Positions 21,928-32,953 of a stretch of DNA of 64,000 nucleotides are shown piece after piece. The translations under genes and the position numbers were made by a program. The stretch spans positions 1 to 64,000 of the forward strand of contig SCRF01000120.1 in NCBI GenBank assembly GCA_004322005.1, given 5' to 3'. Origin of the DNA: Rhodanobacter sp. GTDB taxonomy: Bacteria > Pseudomonadota > Gammaproteobacteria > Xanthomonadales > Rhodanobacteraceae. How positions within the stretch are numbered: position 1 is the stretch's first letter; each line of letters starts with the position of its first letter. The notes under the pieces were generated by a model that was not told the DNA's origin, made no database searches, and saw only the letters and a program-made list of their open reading frames with translations.

Positions 21928-21991
21928 GGCATGGTTACTCCTGTGGATGGATACGGGTCAGGCAGCCCCGCCCCGTCGATCGCCGGCTTGC

Positions 21992-24031
21992 TCAATCCTC
22001 CTCCATCCGCGGTTTCCATGCCTCGCTGAGTTGCTTCTGCACCGTCGAGGGCACCGTTTCGTAATGGCTGAGGTCGAGGCTGTAGCGGCCGCGACCGCCG
22101 GTCATCGATTTCAGTTCGGTGGGGTAGTCGATCAGTTCGGCCAGCGGCGCCTGCGCCTTGATCACCAGTTCGCCGCCACGCTGGGTATCGGTGCCCATGA
22201 TGCGCGCACGCTTGCCGGCGAGCCCGCCGGTGACGTCGCCCACGCTGTGCTCGGGGATCGCCACTTCCACGTTCACGATCGGTTCCAGTATCACCGGACG
22301 GGCCTTGCCGACGGCGTCCATGAAGGCCTTCTTGCCGGCGCTGACGAAGGCGACTTCCTTCGAGTCGACCGCGTGCGATTTGCCGTCGTACACGGTCACC
22401 CGCAGATCCTGCAGCGGATAGCCGGCGATGGCGCCATGCTGCATCGCCTGGCGCACCCCCTTCTCGATCGCCGGCAGGAACTGGCCGGGGATCACGCCGC
22501 CCTTCACCGCATCGACGAACTCGAAGCCACCGCCGCGTGCAAGCGGCTCCACGCGCAGGAACACCTCGCCGAACTGGCCGGCACCGCCGGTCTGCTTCTT
22601 GTGCCGGTAGTGGCCTTCGGCCTGGCCAGCGATGGTTTCGCGATAGGCGATGCGCGGCGGGTGGGTCGTCACCTCGACGCCATAGCGTTCGCGCATGCGT
22701 TCCAGCATCACCTTCAGGTGCAGCTCGGAGATGCCGCGCACCACCGTCTCGTTGAGCTCCTTGCGGTGTTCCACGCGAAAGCATGGATCCTCCTCGGCCA
22801 GCCGCGCCAGCGCATTGGAGAGCTTCTGCTCCTGCCCCTTGTGCTTCGGCTCCAGCGCCAGGCCGAACATCGGCGACGGAAACGCCAGCGGCGCCAGCGC
22901 GATCAGATCCTCGTCGTGCGAGTCGTGCAGCACCGCGTCGAAGTGGATGTCCTCGATCTTGGCCACCGCGGCGAGGTCGCCGGGGATGGCTTCGTCGATT
23001 TCCACGTGCGCCTTGCCCTGCAGGCGAAACAGATGGCCGACCTTGAACGGCTTGCGGCCATCGTCGATCAGCAGCTGGCTGTCGCGGCGGATCGTGCCCT
23101 GCCATACGCGGAACACGCCGAGCTTGCCGACGAACGGGTCGTTGACGATCTTGAACACGTCGGCGACCACATGCCGGGCCGGATCGGCGCGGACGTCGAG
23201 CGGCGTACCGTCGCCGCGCACGAACGGCGGCGGATTGCCCTCGGCCGGATTCGGCAGCAGTCGCGCGGCCAGTTCCAGCAGTTCGTGGACGCCGGCGCCG
23301 GTACGCGCGCTGACGAAGCAGATCGGCACCAGGTGGCCTTCGCGCAGGCACTGCTCGAACGCATCGTGCAGTTGCTGCGGGTTCAGCGCGTCTTCGCCGG
23401 CATCGAGGTACTGGCCCATCATGGTTTCGTTGATCTCGACCACCTGGTCGAGGATGCGCTGGTGCGCCTCGGCCAGCGAGGAAAAATCGGTGGTGCCGTC
23501 GCAATGGAAGAAGCAGTCCAGCACGCGCTTGCCGTGGCCGGCGGGCAGGTTCACCGGCAGGCATTCGCTGCCGAACTCGGTGCGCAGCGCCTCGACCAAG
23601 GCGCCCAGATCCGCGCCGTCGAAGTCGATCTTGTTGATCACCAGCACGCGTGCCAGCTTGCGCGATCGCGCGTGCGCCATCATGCGGCGGGTGCTGTGCT
23701 CGATGCCGTTGATCGCATTGACCACCACCGCCACGGTTTCCACCGCGGCCAGCGCGGCCAGCGTGGCGCCGCGAAAGTCGTCGTAGCCGGCGGTGTCGAT
23801 CAGGTTGAGCTGGCAGCCGGCATGCTCGACGTGGGCGATGCAGCTGTCGATCGAATGGACGCGCGCCTTCTCCTGGCTGTCGGTGTCCGAAACGGTGTTG
23901 CCGCGTTCGACCGTACCGGGTGTCTGGATCACGCCGCCGGCCAGCAACAGGGCCTCGAACAGCGTGGTCTTGCCGGCACCGGCATGCCCGGTGAACGCGA
24001 TGTTGCGGATGCTTTCCGTGGAATGCGTCAC
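21992..24031 (-). CDS. elongation factor G-like protein (FusA2/EF-G2 type)
   Basis: VTHSTESIRNIAFTGHAGAGKTTLFEALLLAGG...NLIDTAGYDDFRG...NKIDFDGADL; GTG start after GAGGAGG; DTAGY in place of DTPGH. Confidence 0.9.
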   Translation of the reverse strand: MTHSTESIRNIAFTGHAGAGKTTLFEALLLAGGVIQTPGTVERGNTVSDTDSQEKARVHSIDSCIAHVEHAGCQLNLIDTAGYDDFRGATLAALAAVETVAVVVNAINGIEHSTRRMMAHARSRKLARVLVINKIDFDGADLGALVEALRTEFGSECLPVNLPAGHGKRVLDCFFHCDGTTDFSSLAEAHQRILDQVVEINETMMGQYLDAGEDALNPQQLHDAFEQCLREGHLVPICFVSARTGAGVHELLELAARLLPNPAEGNPPPFVRGDGTPLDVRADPARHVVADVFKIVNDPFVGKLGVFRVWQGTIRRDSQLLIDDGRKPFKVGHLFRLQGKAHVEIDEAIPGDLAAVAKIEDIHFDAVLHDSHDEDLIALAPLAFPSPMFGLALEPKHKGQEQKLSNALARLAEEDPCFRVEHRKELNETVVRGISELHLKVMLERMRERYGVEVTTHPPRIAYRETIAGQAEGHYRHKKQTGGAGQFGEVFLRVEPLARGGGFEFVDAVKGGVIPGQFLPAIEKGVRQAMQHGAIAGYPLQDLRVTVYDGKSHAVDSKEVAFVSAGKKAFMDAVGKARPVILEPIVNVEVAIPEHSVGDVTGGLAGKRARIMGTDTQRGGELVIKAQAPLAELIDYPTELKSMTGGRGRYSLDLSHYETVPSTVQKQLSEAWKPRMEED

Positions 24032-24436
24032 GATGCGACCCTCCTCAAGCAGGGCGTGGCCTCGTGGCATGAACGGCGCCGCAGGAGGCCGCGCGTTGGC
24101 GGCTGACGATGGCGGGGCCGTCATGATCGTCCGTGCTCGCAGTGACAGGGCGAGGGCGGTCATGGCGGCGCGGCGCGGTGCGCCACGCGCCTAGAGTCGA
24201 GCCAACGACCGGCGCGGTCAAGCTGCATTGCAGGGAACCGCGATGGCGGTGCGTGGTCTGAACGCACGCGACTGTTCCCGCACGAATCCGCCGGTACGGT
24301 CGTCGGGTTCATGTTTGGTGCCGCATCCTGCGTGCAGCGCTCCGCACCCTGTCGAGACATCGTCATCGCTCAGCCATCCAAGGTCGAACATCATCGCTGG
24401 ACATCGCCGCGGCAGGATCCGCCGGCGCGCGGGTTG

Positions 24437-25321
24437 ATGCCGCTGGATGCCGCCACGCGGGCCATGCTGTGGCAGTTGCATGGGCGCAGGCCGCCACCGG
24501 ATCATCGGCAGTGGTGGCTGGCGCTGACGGCAGTGGTTCTGCTGCATGGGCTGTTCATGCTGCTGATCTGGCACGAAATGCGCCCGCCGGCGGTATCGAG
24601 CGTGGTGCATCTGCGGCTGGACCAGTCGCTGCAGCTGCGTTTCGTCGCCAGCGCACCGGCAGCAACGGTCAAGCCGGCGCCGGCCATGCGGCCACCGCCG
24701 GCGCCAGCGCCGCCAACGCCTGCGATCCGGACCCACGCGCCGGCCGCCGCCGATGCGATGACCGTGCAGTTGCCCGCACCCAGGCCGACCCGGGCGCTGC
24801 GACTGTACGACCGCGATGGCCAGCCGCTCTTGCCGGCGCAAGCGGCCGGCGCTCCGGCAGCCGGATCCCCGGCGCTGGCCGGCGATACGCGGATCATGCG
24901 CCACACCGATCCGGTCAAATACCGCGCCACGCGGTTCGAGCAGTATTTCCCGCCGCCGGACGAAACCCTCGGTGGCGCCGCGGTACGGCATGTGGTCGAG
25001 GCCGTGGTGAAATCGACCGCGGTCGACCTGCCGCGCGGCATCCATCTGAAATGCACCACGGTGCTGGGCATTCCCATCCCGAACTGCATCGATCCACCCG
25101 CACCACCCTCGGCGAAGGAGGGCGATGAGCGGCTGAGCATGGCGCCGGCCAGGCCGCTGGCGATCGACCCCCATGCGCCGGCACCGCCGGGCGCGGAGGC
25201 CTGCATCGCGATGTATCGCGCCGATCGGCCACTCGCGCCGGGGTGTCCGGTCGACACGCCCGATCGCTCGGTCGATGCCGAACTGCGCACGCGCAGGGCG
25301 GGTGCTGCCCGTCACCCCTGA
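24437..25321 (+). CDS. TonB-like proline-rich membrane protein, paralogue A
   Basis: One TM (WWLALTAVVLLHGLFMLLIW), Pro-rich linker, C-terminal domain GDTRIMRHTDPVKYRATRFE...LPRGIHLKCTTVLGIPIPNC...ACIAMYRADRPLAPGC. Confidence 0.78.
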   Translation: MPLDAATRAMLWQLHGRRPPPDHRQWWLALTAVVLLHGLFMLLIWHEMRPPAVSSVVHLRLDQSLQLRFVASAPAATVKPAPAMRPPPAPAPPTPAIRTHAPAAADAMTVQLPAPRPTRALRLYDRDGQPLLPAQAAGAPAAGSPALAGDTRIMRHTDPVKYRATRFEQYFPPPDETLGGAAVRHVVEAVVKSTAVDLPRGIHLKCTTVLGIPIPNCIDPPAPPSAKEGDERLSMAPARPLAIDPHAPAPPGAEACIAMYRADRPLAPGCPVDTPDRSVDAELRTRRAGAARHP

Positions 25322-25363
25322 TCCGTCGCGCAGGACTCCATCGGCGGCCATTACACTGGCCGC

Positions 25364-27346
25364 ATGTCGCCGTTGCCACCGGGTCATCCTGCTGCCCGCT
25401 ATCCTGCGGGCCATCCTGCGCGAATCATGCTCGATTCGCCGCTGGCGGCTGCCCGTCGGGCGATCGTGTATCGCCGGCGCAATCGCCAGCGACCGCGCGA
25501 ACGCGGCCTGCGCGTAGCCGCGGCTGCCGGCTCGCTGCTGCTGCACGTGCTGTTCCTGTTGAGCTTCGTGCTTGGTCCGGCCTATGTGGCCACGCAGCGG
25601 CCCGAGCCGAAGCAACAATTCATGCAGATACGCCTGATCGAAAAGCCCGAGCCGCCACCGCCACCGCCGGTGCGCGGCACGCCGCCGAAAGAACTGGGGC
25701 CGCGGCATCGGGGTCGCGCCAGCCAACTCGCGGCAACCCGTCGGCAGGCGCCTGCGGCGGCGACAGGGCAACCCGTGGTGCCGCACGCGACGGCCTCCGC
25801 CGTGCGCGCGTTGCCGGCACAACCGCGGGTGCCCGCGCCCGCATCGATCGCGGTGGCCAGGCCGCCGTTGAGCGAGACGCCGCCGTTGCCATCGATCCCA
25901 TTGGCCGAGCAGCCGCCGACCGTGAAGCTGACCATCCCCACGTTGCTGCCGCCGATGCCACCGAAATTCCAGCCCGAACCGGTGCGCAAACCGCAACTGG
26001 AAGGCAATCGCCCGCTGTTGCCGCCCACCTCGATGACGTTGACCCGGGTGCCGGCGCAGACGTTGCCCACGATGGAGGTCCCGGTCATCCCATCGCATCT
26101 GGCCGTGCCCCCGGTCGGCACGTCCGGCCAGCTGACGCCGCTTCGCGCGCAGGTCGCGGCCGCAGCGCCGGTACCCGAGCAACCGCCGATCCCGCTGCCG
26201 GCACCGCCCGCCCCGACGGTGGACCTGCACGTGGCGCCGCTGAAGGTACCGGCATCCAGCGTGCCGCCCGAGCTGCCGCCGTTGCCGGCAACGGCCATCC
26301 CGGTCACCGAGGCGCCAGCGCCGCCGGTGCCGACGGTGGCGTCAGCGCAAGTCGTACTTCACATGCCGGCGGTCAAGATCGATGTGGCGGCCAAGCTGCC
26401 GCCATCGGCGATCCAGCCGCCGGTGGCGGTGGAATTGCCGCCATCGAGCGCCACGGCGGCGACCGTGGCCACCGCGGCGACCGTGGCAGCGCCCCCGGCG
26501 GCGGCCCGGCAGGCAGCAGCTTCGCCGGCACCGGCCAAGGCAGAACAATCCGCGGCCATCAGCAGTCCGCACCAGGCCGATTCCACTCAGCCGAGCAGTG
26601 CACGCGATGTCAGCACCGCGCCGAACGCCACACCGCTGGGCAGCGACAGCGCCACGCCGGGTGAGCCCAACGGCGTGACCGCCGCAGCGCAACCCGCCGT
26701 CAGCCACGGCACCGCCCAGGCGTCGGCGCAGGGCAGCGGCAAGAACGCAGGCCCCGGCAAAGTCGGCGGCAACCGTCCCGGTGCCGCGCAGGGCCAGTTG
26801 CATGGCGCACTGGGTGGTTACGTGCAGCTGAAGCCGCACGGCGATACCCGGATCATGAATCACGGCGCGCCGGACATCGGCTACCGGCCGACCCGCTTCG
26901 AACCGGACTGGGCGCCGGAAGGCGAGAGTTCGATCGACGCCGCATTGCGCCACGCGGTGGAAAAAACCACCATCAAGCACACCTTCCACCTGCCGCGCGG
27001 CGTGCGCGTCGGCTGCGCTTTGCGACCGTTGCTGCCGATCGCCCTGTTCGGTTGCGGCAATCCCGATCCGCCGCCCACGCCGGTTGCGCAAAAGGTCTAC
27101 GATCAGATGGACCTGCCACCCGCCAAACCGCTGGCGCCGCCCGCGCCGGCCAGCGTGGCCGCGCCGGCAGTGGTGACGCCGATCGAACTGGACAACAGTG
27201 CCGAATGCGCCACCGCGCGCATCACTGGCGGGCCATTGCCGCCGGGATGCGAGGATTCGTCAGCGATCCATCCATCGCTCACGCCGTCGCGGGTGCCGGC
27301 CGCCTCGGCCAGCTCATGGGTGCCGGCCAGTGATCAGTTTCATTGA
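25364..27346 (+). CDS. TonB-like proline-rich membrane protein, paralogue B
   Basis: TM LRVAAAAGSLLLHVLFLLSFVLG, about 400-aa Pro/Ala linker, C-terminal domain GDTRIMNHGAPDIGYRPTRFE...LPRGVRVGCALRPLLPIALFGC...ECATARITGGPLPPGC; start may be further in (MLDSPLA). Confidence 0.78.
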   Translation: MSPLPPGHPAARYPAGHPARIMLDSPLAAARRAIVYRRRNRQRPRERGLRVAAAAGSLLLHVLFLLSFVLGPAYVATQRPEPKQQFMQIRLIEKPEPPPPPPVRGTPPKELGPRHRGRASQLAATRRQAPAAATGQPVVPHATASAVRALPAQPRVPAPASIAVARPPLSETPPLPSIPLAEQPPTVKLTIPTLLPPMPPKFQPEPVRKPQLEGNRPLLPPTSMTLTRVPAQTLPTMEVPVIPSHLAVPPVGTSGQLTPLRAQVAAAAPVPEQPPIPLPAPPAPTVDLHVAPLKVPASSVPPELPPLPATAIPVTEAPAPPVPTVASAQVVLHMPAVKIDVAAKLPPSAIQPPVAVELPPSSATAATVATAATVAAPPAAARQAAASPAPAKAEQSAAISSPHQADSTQPSSARDVSTAPNATPLGSDSATPGEPNGVTAAAQPAVSHGTAQASAQGSGKNAGPGKVGGNRPGAAQGQLHGALGGYVQLKPHGDTRIMNHGAPDIGYRPTRFEPDWAPEGESSIDAALRHAVEKTTIKHTFHLPRGVRVGCALRPLLPIALFGCGNPDPPPTPVAQKVYDQMDLPPAKPLAPPAPASVAAPAVVTPIELDNSAECATARITGGPLPPGCEDSSAIHPSLTPSRVPAASASSWVPASDQFH

Positions 27347-27421
27347 TGCCGCAGTGGCGGCACCGTCAGCTGCGATGTTTCCCCCGGTCCCAACCGCCGT
27401 CGCGATCGCCAAAGGAGCAAC

Positions 27422-27970
27422 ATGAGAGTTTCCGCCAAGCCGTTGCACGAATACCCGTGGATCCTGCGGCCATTCTTCTGGAGCCAGCAACGAAAGTATG
27501 GCGCCGTGCTGCAGCCGGGACTGCTGTGGGCAAGAGTGCCCAAACTGTTCGCCGCCGTGGCCGCCCTGTACGGCGTGCTGGATCGGAAAAGCTCGCCGTT
27601 GAGTCCGGTGCTGCGCTCGCTGGTGACCGTCAGAGTGTCGCAGATCAACTGGTGCCGTTTCTGCGTGGACATCAATTCCGCCACCCTGGCCAAACGTTCC
27701 GGGTCCATGGAAAAAGTCGGGCAGCTGGCGCAATGGCGAGAAAGCGATTTCTTCGACGAGAAAGAAAAAGCGGTGCTCGAATACACCGAAGCCGTCACGT
27801 ATTCCGATCGCCAGGTGAGCGACGAATTGATGGAGCGGTTGAAGGCCTTTTTCGACGACGACGGCATCGTGGAGTTGACCGGGCTGATCGCCTTCCAGAA
27901 CCTGTCCAGCAAATTCAACAGCGCGCTGGACGTGCCAGCGCAGGGTTTCTGCGAAATCCCGCGGCCTTGA
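27422..27970 (+). CDS. carboxymuconolactone decarboxylase family protein (AhpD-like)
   Basis: INWCRFCVDINSATLAKRSG (CxxC) and family layout. Confidence 0.88.
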   Translation: MRVSAKPLHEYPWILRPFFWSQQRKYGAVLQPGLLWARVPKLFAAVAALYGVLDRKSSPLSPVLRSLVTVRVSQINWCRFCVDINSATLAKRSGSMEKVGQLAQWRESDFFDEKEKAVLEYTEAVTYSDRQVSDELMERLKAFFDDDGIVELTGLIAFQNLSSKFNSALDVPAQGFCEIPRP

Positions 27971-28095
27971 GGAGCGTCCATGAAAGTGATCGGTCTCATC
28001 GGCGGCACGACGCAACCCCGTCGCATACAAGCGCGCTGGCCCGTGGCGGTAGTATCTTCACGCACTGATTGCCTTTCACTCCTCGCAGGTACCCC

Positions 28096-31000
28096 ATGCC
28101 GATCCGTCATGCCCTCCGTTCTTTCGCTGCCATCGTCGGCCTGTTGTGGCTGGCCTCGACTCCGATCCTCGCTGCCGAATCGCCGGTGCCGGCCGGCGTG
28201 TCCGGCGCGCTGGAGTGGCGCCTGCTCGGACCGTTCCGCGGTGGTTGGGCGACGATGGGCGTGGGCGTGCCGACGCAGCCGGACACGTTCTACATCGGCG
28301 CGGCCGGTGGCGGGGTGTGGAAGACCGACGATGCGGGGCGTACCTGGCACTCGCTGTTCGACCGGCAGCCGGCTTCGTCGGTGGGCGCGCTGGCGGTGGC
28401 GCGGTCGAACCCGAACGTGATCTACGTGGGCACCGGCCAGGTCGCCGCGCGTTACGACGTGGCGGCCGGCAACGGCGTGTACCGCTCGGACGATGCCGGC
28501 CGGCACTGGCAACACGTGGGGCTGGACGACAGCCGCCACATCGGCAAGATCCTGGTCGACCCGCAGCATCCGGACACCGTGCTGGTCGGCGCGCTCGGCC
28601 ACTACTTCGGGCCGAACCACGAACGCGGCGTGTTCCGTTCCACCGATGGCGGCAAGACCTGGAAGCAGACGCTGTTCATCGATGCCGACACTGGCGTGGT
28701 GGATCTGGCGGCCGACCCGGCCAACCCCGCGATCGTCTACGCCGCGGCGTGGCAGGTGCGCAATTATCCGTGGCTGTCGTATTTCCAGCCGAATGCGGGG
28801 CCGGGCAGCGGGCTGTATCGCTCCAGCGATGGCGGCATCAGCTGGCAGCGGATCAGCGGCCACGGCTGGCCGAGCGGCTCGCTGGGCCGGATCGGCATCG
28901 CCACCGCCAGCGGTGGCCGGGTCTATGCGGTGATCAACGCGGCACCGAACAGCGGCAACGTTCCGCATGCCGCCTCGAAGGATCAGGGCGGGCTGTACCG
29001 CTCCGATGACGGCGGCGCCAGCTGGCAACTGGTCAGCCAGCAGGGCTGGCTGGAAAACGACTACTTCAGCCGCCTCACCGTGGACCCCGGCGACCGCGAC
29101 CGGCTCTACTCGGCCGGCCAGTCGATCCGCCGCTCCGACGACGGCGGCAAGACCTGGAACGTGTTCAAGGGTGCGCCCGGCGGCGACGACTACCATTATT
29201 TGTGGATCAACCCGAACGATACCCGGCGGATGATCACCGCCAGCGACCAGGGCGCGGTGGTCACGCTCAACGGCGGCCAGAGCTGGGGCAGCTGGTACAA
29301 CCAGCCGACCGGCCAGTTCTATCACCTGGGCGCCGACAACCGGTTTCCGTACTGGGTCTATTCCGGGCAGCAGGATTCGGGCACGGTGGGCATCGCCAGC
29401 CGCAGCGACTATGGCTCGATCTCCTTCCGCGACTGGCGCCCGGTCGGCGGCGACGAGCGCGATTACGATCTGCCCGATCCGGCCGACCCGAACATCGTGT
29501 TCGGCTCCGGCCTGGGCGGTCGCGTGTCGCGCTGGGACCGGCGCACCGGCGTGGTGCAGAACGTCGCGCCGTGGCCGGTCAACAGCTACGGCGAGCGCCC
29601 CACCGAGTACAAGTACCACTACACCTGGATCACCCCGATCGCATTCGCGGCCAAGCCGCCGTATGCGCTGTACATGGGCGCGCAGGTGCTGTTCCGCAGC
29701 ACCGATCAGGGCCAGCACTGGGACGTGATCAGCCCCGAGTTGAACGGCAAGGCCGGCGGCGCGAAAAACTGCGACGGCAACCCGACCGAGGCGCAGGCGC
29801 GTGCCTGCGGCTACGGTGTGATCTACACCATCGCGCCCTCGCCGCTGGACAACGACGAGATCTGGGTCGGCACCGACGACGGTCTGGTCCAGCTCACCCG
29901 CGATGGTGGCAAGCATTGGGAAAACGTGACCCCGAAGGGCCTGCCCGCATGGGCCAAGATCAGCACGCTGGACGTCTCCGCGCTGCAGCCGGGCACCGCC
30001 TATGCGGCGGTCGATACGCACCGCCAGGATGATTTCAGTCCGCACGTGTGGCGCACACACGACTACGGCGCCCGCTGGACCGACATCTCTGCCGGCCTGC
30101 CGAAGGGCAGTTTCGTCGCCGTGGTGCGTGCCGATCCGGTGCGGGCAGGGCTGCTCTATGCCGGCACCGACCAGGGCGTGTTCGTCTCCTTCGACGACGG
30201 CGGCCACTGGCAGTCGCTGCAGCGCAACCTGCCGACCGCATGGGTGCGCGACCTGCTGGTGCACGGCAACGACCTGATCGCCGCCACCCAGGGGCGCGCG
30301 ATCTGGATCCTCGACGACGTCACTCCGTTGCGCCAGGCCAGCGCCGCGATCGCCCGCGCCCCGGCTTACCTGTACACGCCGGCACCGGCCGTGCGCGTGC
30401 GCGCCAACGAGAACAAGGACACCCCGCTGCCGCCGGAAACCCCGCTGGGGAAGAACCCGCCGGTCGGCGCGGTGATCGACTACCACCTCGCCGCCGCCGC
30501 GAAAGGTCCGGTGACGCTGGATATCCTGGACGGCAAGGGGCAACTGGTGCGCCACTTCTCCAGCGCCGACCGGCCAGCCAAGCTGGACGCCGACCGCTAC
30601 TTCGCCAAGGGCTGGCTGCGGCCCGGTGCGCCGTTGTCGGCCACTGCCGGCGCGCACCGCTTCGTGTGGAACCTGCGCTACCCGCGGCCGCAGGCGCTGA
30701 AGTACGGCTACAGCATCGCCGCCACCTGGGATTCGGACACGCCGGTGACGCCCGAGGGGCCGCTGGCGCTGCCGGGCGACTACCAGCTGGTGCTGCACGT
30801 GGACGGCAAGTCGTACCGCGCCCCGCTGCGGCTGACGATGGATCCGCGGGAGCATGCCGGGCACGCCGAGCTGGCCGCGTTGGCCGCCGGGCTCGCGTTC
30901 TCGCGCGACATCGGCGCCACCCTGCAGCGCGTCTGGCAGGGTTACGCGGAGATTCAGGCCGTGCGCAAGCAACTGGATGCACGCGAGCAGATGCTGGGCC

Positions 31001-31368
31001 GCAAGGCCGACACCGGCGCCGTGCATCAAGCACTGCTGGCCGCGGTCGATGCGCTGCGCCGCCAGACCGATCCGCTGGTCAGCGGCAGCGGCGAGGCGAC
31101 GTCGAACCTGCGTGCGATCAACGACACCTTGACCGGCATCGCCACCGACGTCGAGGGCGCCGACAGCGCCCCCACCGACGGTCAGCGGCAGGCCTATGCC
31201 GAATACCAGGCGAGTGCCGACAAGGCATTGCAGCAATGGCGCACGATCCGCGTCATGGATGTGCCCCGGCTCAATCAGCAATTGCTCGCCGCGGGCCTGA
31301 AGGCGGTCAGCGTGCCGGCAGCGGAGCACCATCGTGGCGCGCTGGTGGAGTCGCGCCACTTGCCATGA
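28096..31368 (+). CDS. secreted BNR/VPS10-like beta-propeller (glycosyl hydrolase-type) protein
   Basis: Signal peptide; repeated S/T-x-D-x-G-x-T-W motifs (KTDDAGRTWHS, STDGGKTWKQ, SSDGGISWQR, RSDDGGKTWNV). Confidence 0.88.
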   Translation: MPIRHALRSFAAIVGLLWLASTPILAAESPVPAGVSGALEWRLLGPFRGGWATMGVGVPTQPDTFYIGAAGGGVWKTDDAGRTWHSLFDRQPASSVGALAVARSNPNVIYVGTGQVAARYDVAAGNGVYRSDDAGRHWQHVGLDDSRHIGKILVDPQHPDTVLVGALGHYFGPNHERGVFRSTDGGKTWKQTLFIDADTGVVDLAADPANPAIVYAAAWQVRNYPWLSYFQPNAGPGSGLYRSSDGGISWQRISGHGWPSGSLGRIGIATASGGRVYAVINAAPNSGNVPHAASKDQGGLYRSDDGGASWQLVSQQGWLENDYFSRLTVDPGDRDRLYSAGQSIRRSDDGGKTWNVFKGAPGGDDYHYLWINPNDTRRMITASDQGAVVTLNGGQSWGSWYNQPTGQFYHLGADNRFPYWVYSGQQDSGTVGIASRSDYGSISFRDWRPVGGDERDYDLPDPADPNIVFGSGLGGRVSRWDRRTGVVQNVAPWPVNSYGERPTEYKYHYTWITPIAFAAKPPYALYMGAQVLFRSTDQGQHWDVISPELNGKAGGAKNCDGNPTEAQARACGYGVIYTIAPSPLDNDEIWVGTDDGLVQLTRDGGKHWENVTPKGLPAWAKISTLDVSALQPGTAYAAVDTHRQDDFSPHVWRTHDYGARWTDISAGLPKGSFVAVVRADPVRAGLLYAGTDQGVFVSFDDGGHWQSLQRNLPTAWVRDLLVHGNDLIAATQGRAIWILDDVTPLRQASAAIARAPAYLYTPAPAVRVRANENKDTPLPPETPLGKNPPVGAVIDYHLAAAAKGPVTLDILDGKGQLVRHFSSADRPAKLDADRYFAKGWLRPGAPLSATAGAHRFVWNLRYPRPQALKYGYSIAATWDSDTPVTPEGPLALPGDYQLVLHVDGKSYRAPLRLTMDPREHAGHAELAALAAGLAFSRDIGATLQRVWQGYAEIQAVRKQLDAREQMLGRKADTGAVHQALLAAVDALRRQTDPLVSGSGEATSNLRAINDTLTGIATDVEGADSAPTDGQRQAYAEYQASADKALQQWRTIRVMDVPRLNQQLLAAGLKAVSVPAAEHHRGALVESRHLP

Positions 31369-31378
31369 AAGCAGGCAG

Positions 31379-31404
31379 CCGGCCGGTCTTCGACCGGCCG
31401 GTTT
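31379..31404 (+). terminator. Rho-independent terminator candidate
   Basis: CCGGCCGGTCttcGACCGGCCGGttt 11 nt after the BNR gene stop. Confidence 0.65.
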
Positions 31405-31486
31405 GCGCCAAAGCATTCGACCGCATTGCATGTATTCTTGGCGGCCATCGCGACCAGCGGTATCCGATTCGTAGTGAAACCAGCCC

Positions 31487-32307
<821 letters not shown>

Positions 32308-32311
<4 letters not shown>

Positions 32312-32435
32312 GAGCGCACCTTGTGCGCGAAGATCCTTCACTTTGCCGCGCATCCCCGCTTTCGCGCAAACGCACCTTGTGCGCGATCATGGTCCGCATC
32401 GCAGCGTGTTTTCGCCCACAGGGTGGGCTCCTACC
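32308..32435. repeat. composite REP/BIME-like cluster
   Basis: gtaggagcgcaccttgtgcgcgaa...gcaccttgtgcgcgat...cgcccacagggtgggctcctac. Confidence 0.8.
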
Positions 32436-32446
32436 GGGTAACTCGC

Positions 32447-32806
32447 ATGACTGAACCAATCGTCTACGGCCTGCCCACCTGCGACACCTGCCGGAAGGCG
32501 CGCAACTGGCTGACGCGTTTCGAGGTGCCGCACAGCTTCGTCGATTATCGCGCCAGCCCGGTGCCGGCGGCCACGCTGAAGGCCTGGGCGCAGCAGCTCG
32601 GCGGCTGGGAGAAGCTGGTCAACAAGTCCTCCACCACCTGGCGCAACCTGCTGCCGCAGCGCAAGAACCCGGGCAGCGATCCGGAGTGGACGCTGCTGCT
32701 GAAGGAACATCCCGCGCTGATCCGGCGGCCGGTGGTGGTGCTGCCCGATGGCGCGGTGAGCGTGGGCTTCACCGACAACGGCTTCAAGAAGCTGTTCGGC
32801 AAATAG
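32447..32806 (+). CDS. ArsC/Spx family reductase
   Basis: MTEPIVYGLPTCDTCRKARNWL...RRPVVVLPDGAVSVGF. Confidence 0.9.
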   Translation: MTEPIVYGLPTCDTCRKARNWLTRFEVPHSFVDYRASPVPAATLKAWAQQLGGWEKLVNKSSTTWRNLLPQRKNPGSDPEWTLLLKEHPALIRRPVVVLPDGAVSVGFTDNGFKKLFGK

Positions 32807-32953
32807 CGGCTCGCGATGAACATACGGATCTTCGGCAATTCCTGCGTGGGCAAAAACATGCTCGCTGCGTCGGCATCGGCGCATTTTCGAACGCATCCCG
32901 CTGCGAAAATCGAGCACACTGGGTTGTCCGCGATTTTCTGAGACCAATCCGCC

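Noticed and set aside
21791-24106. 771-aa plus-strand ORF
   Set aside because: Antisense to the EF-G-like gene; no domain.
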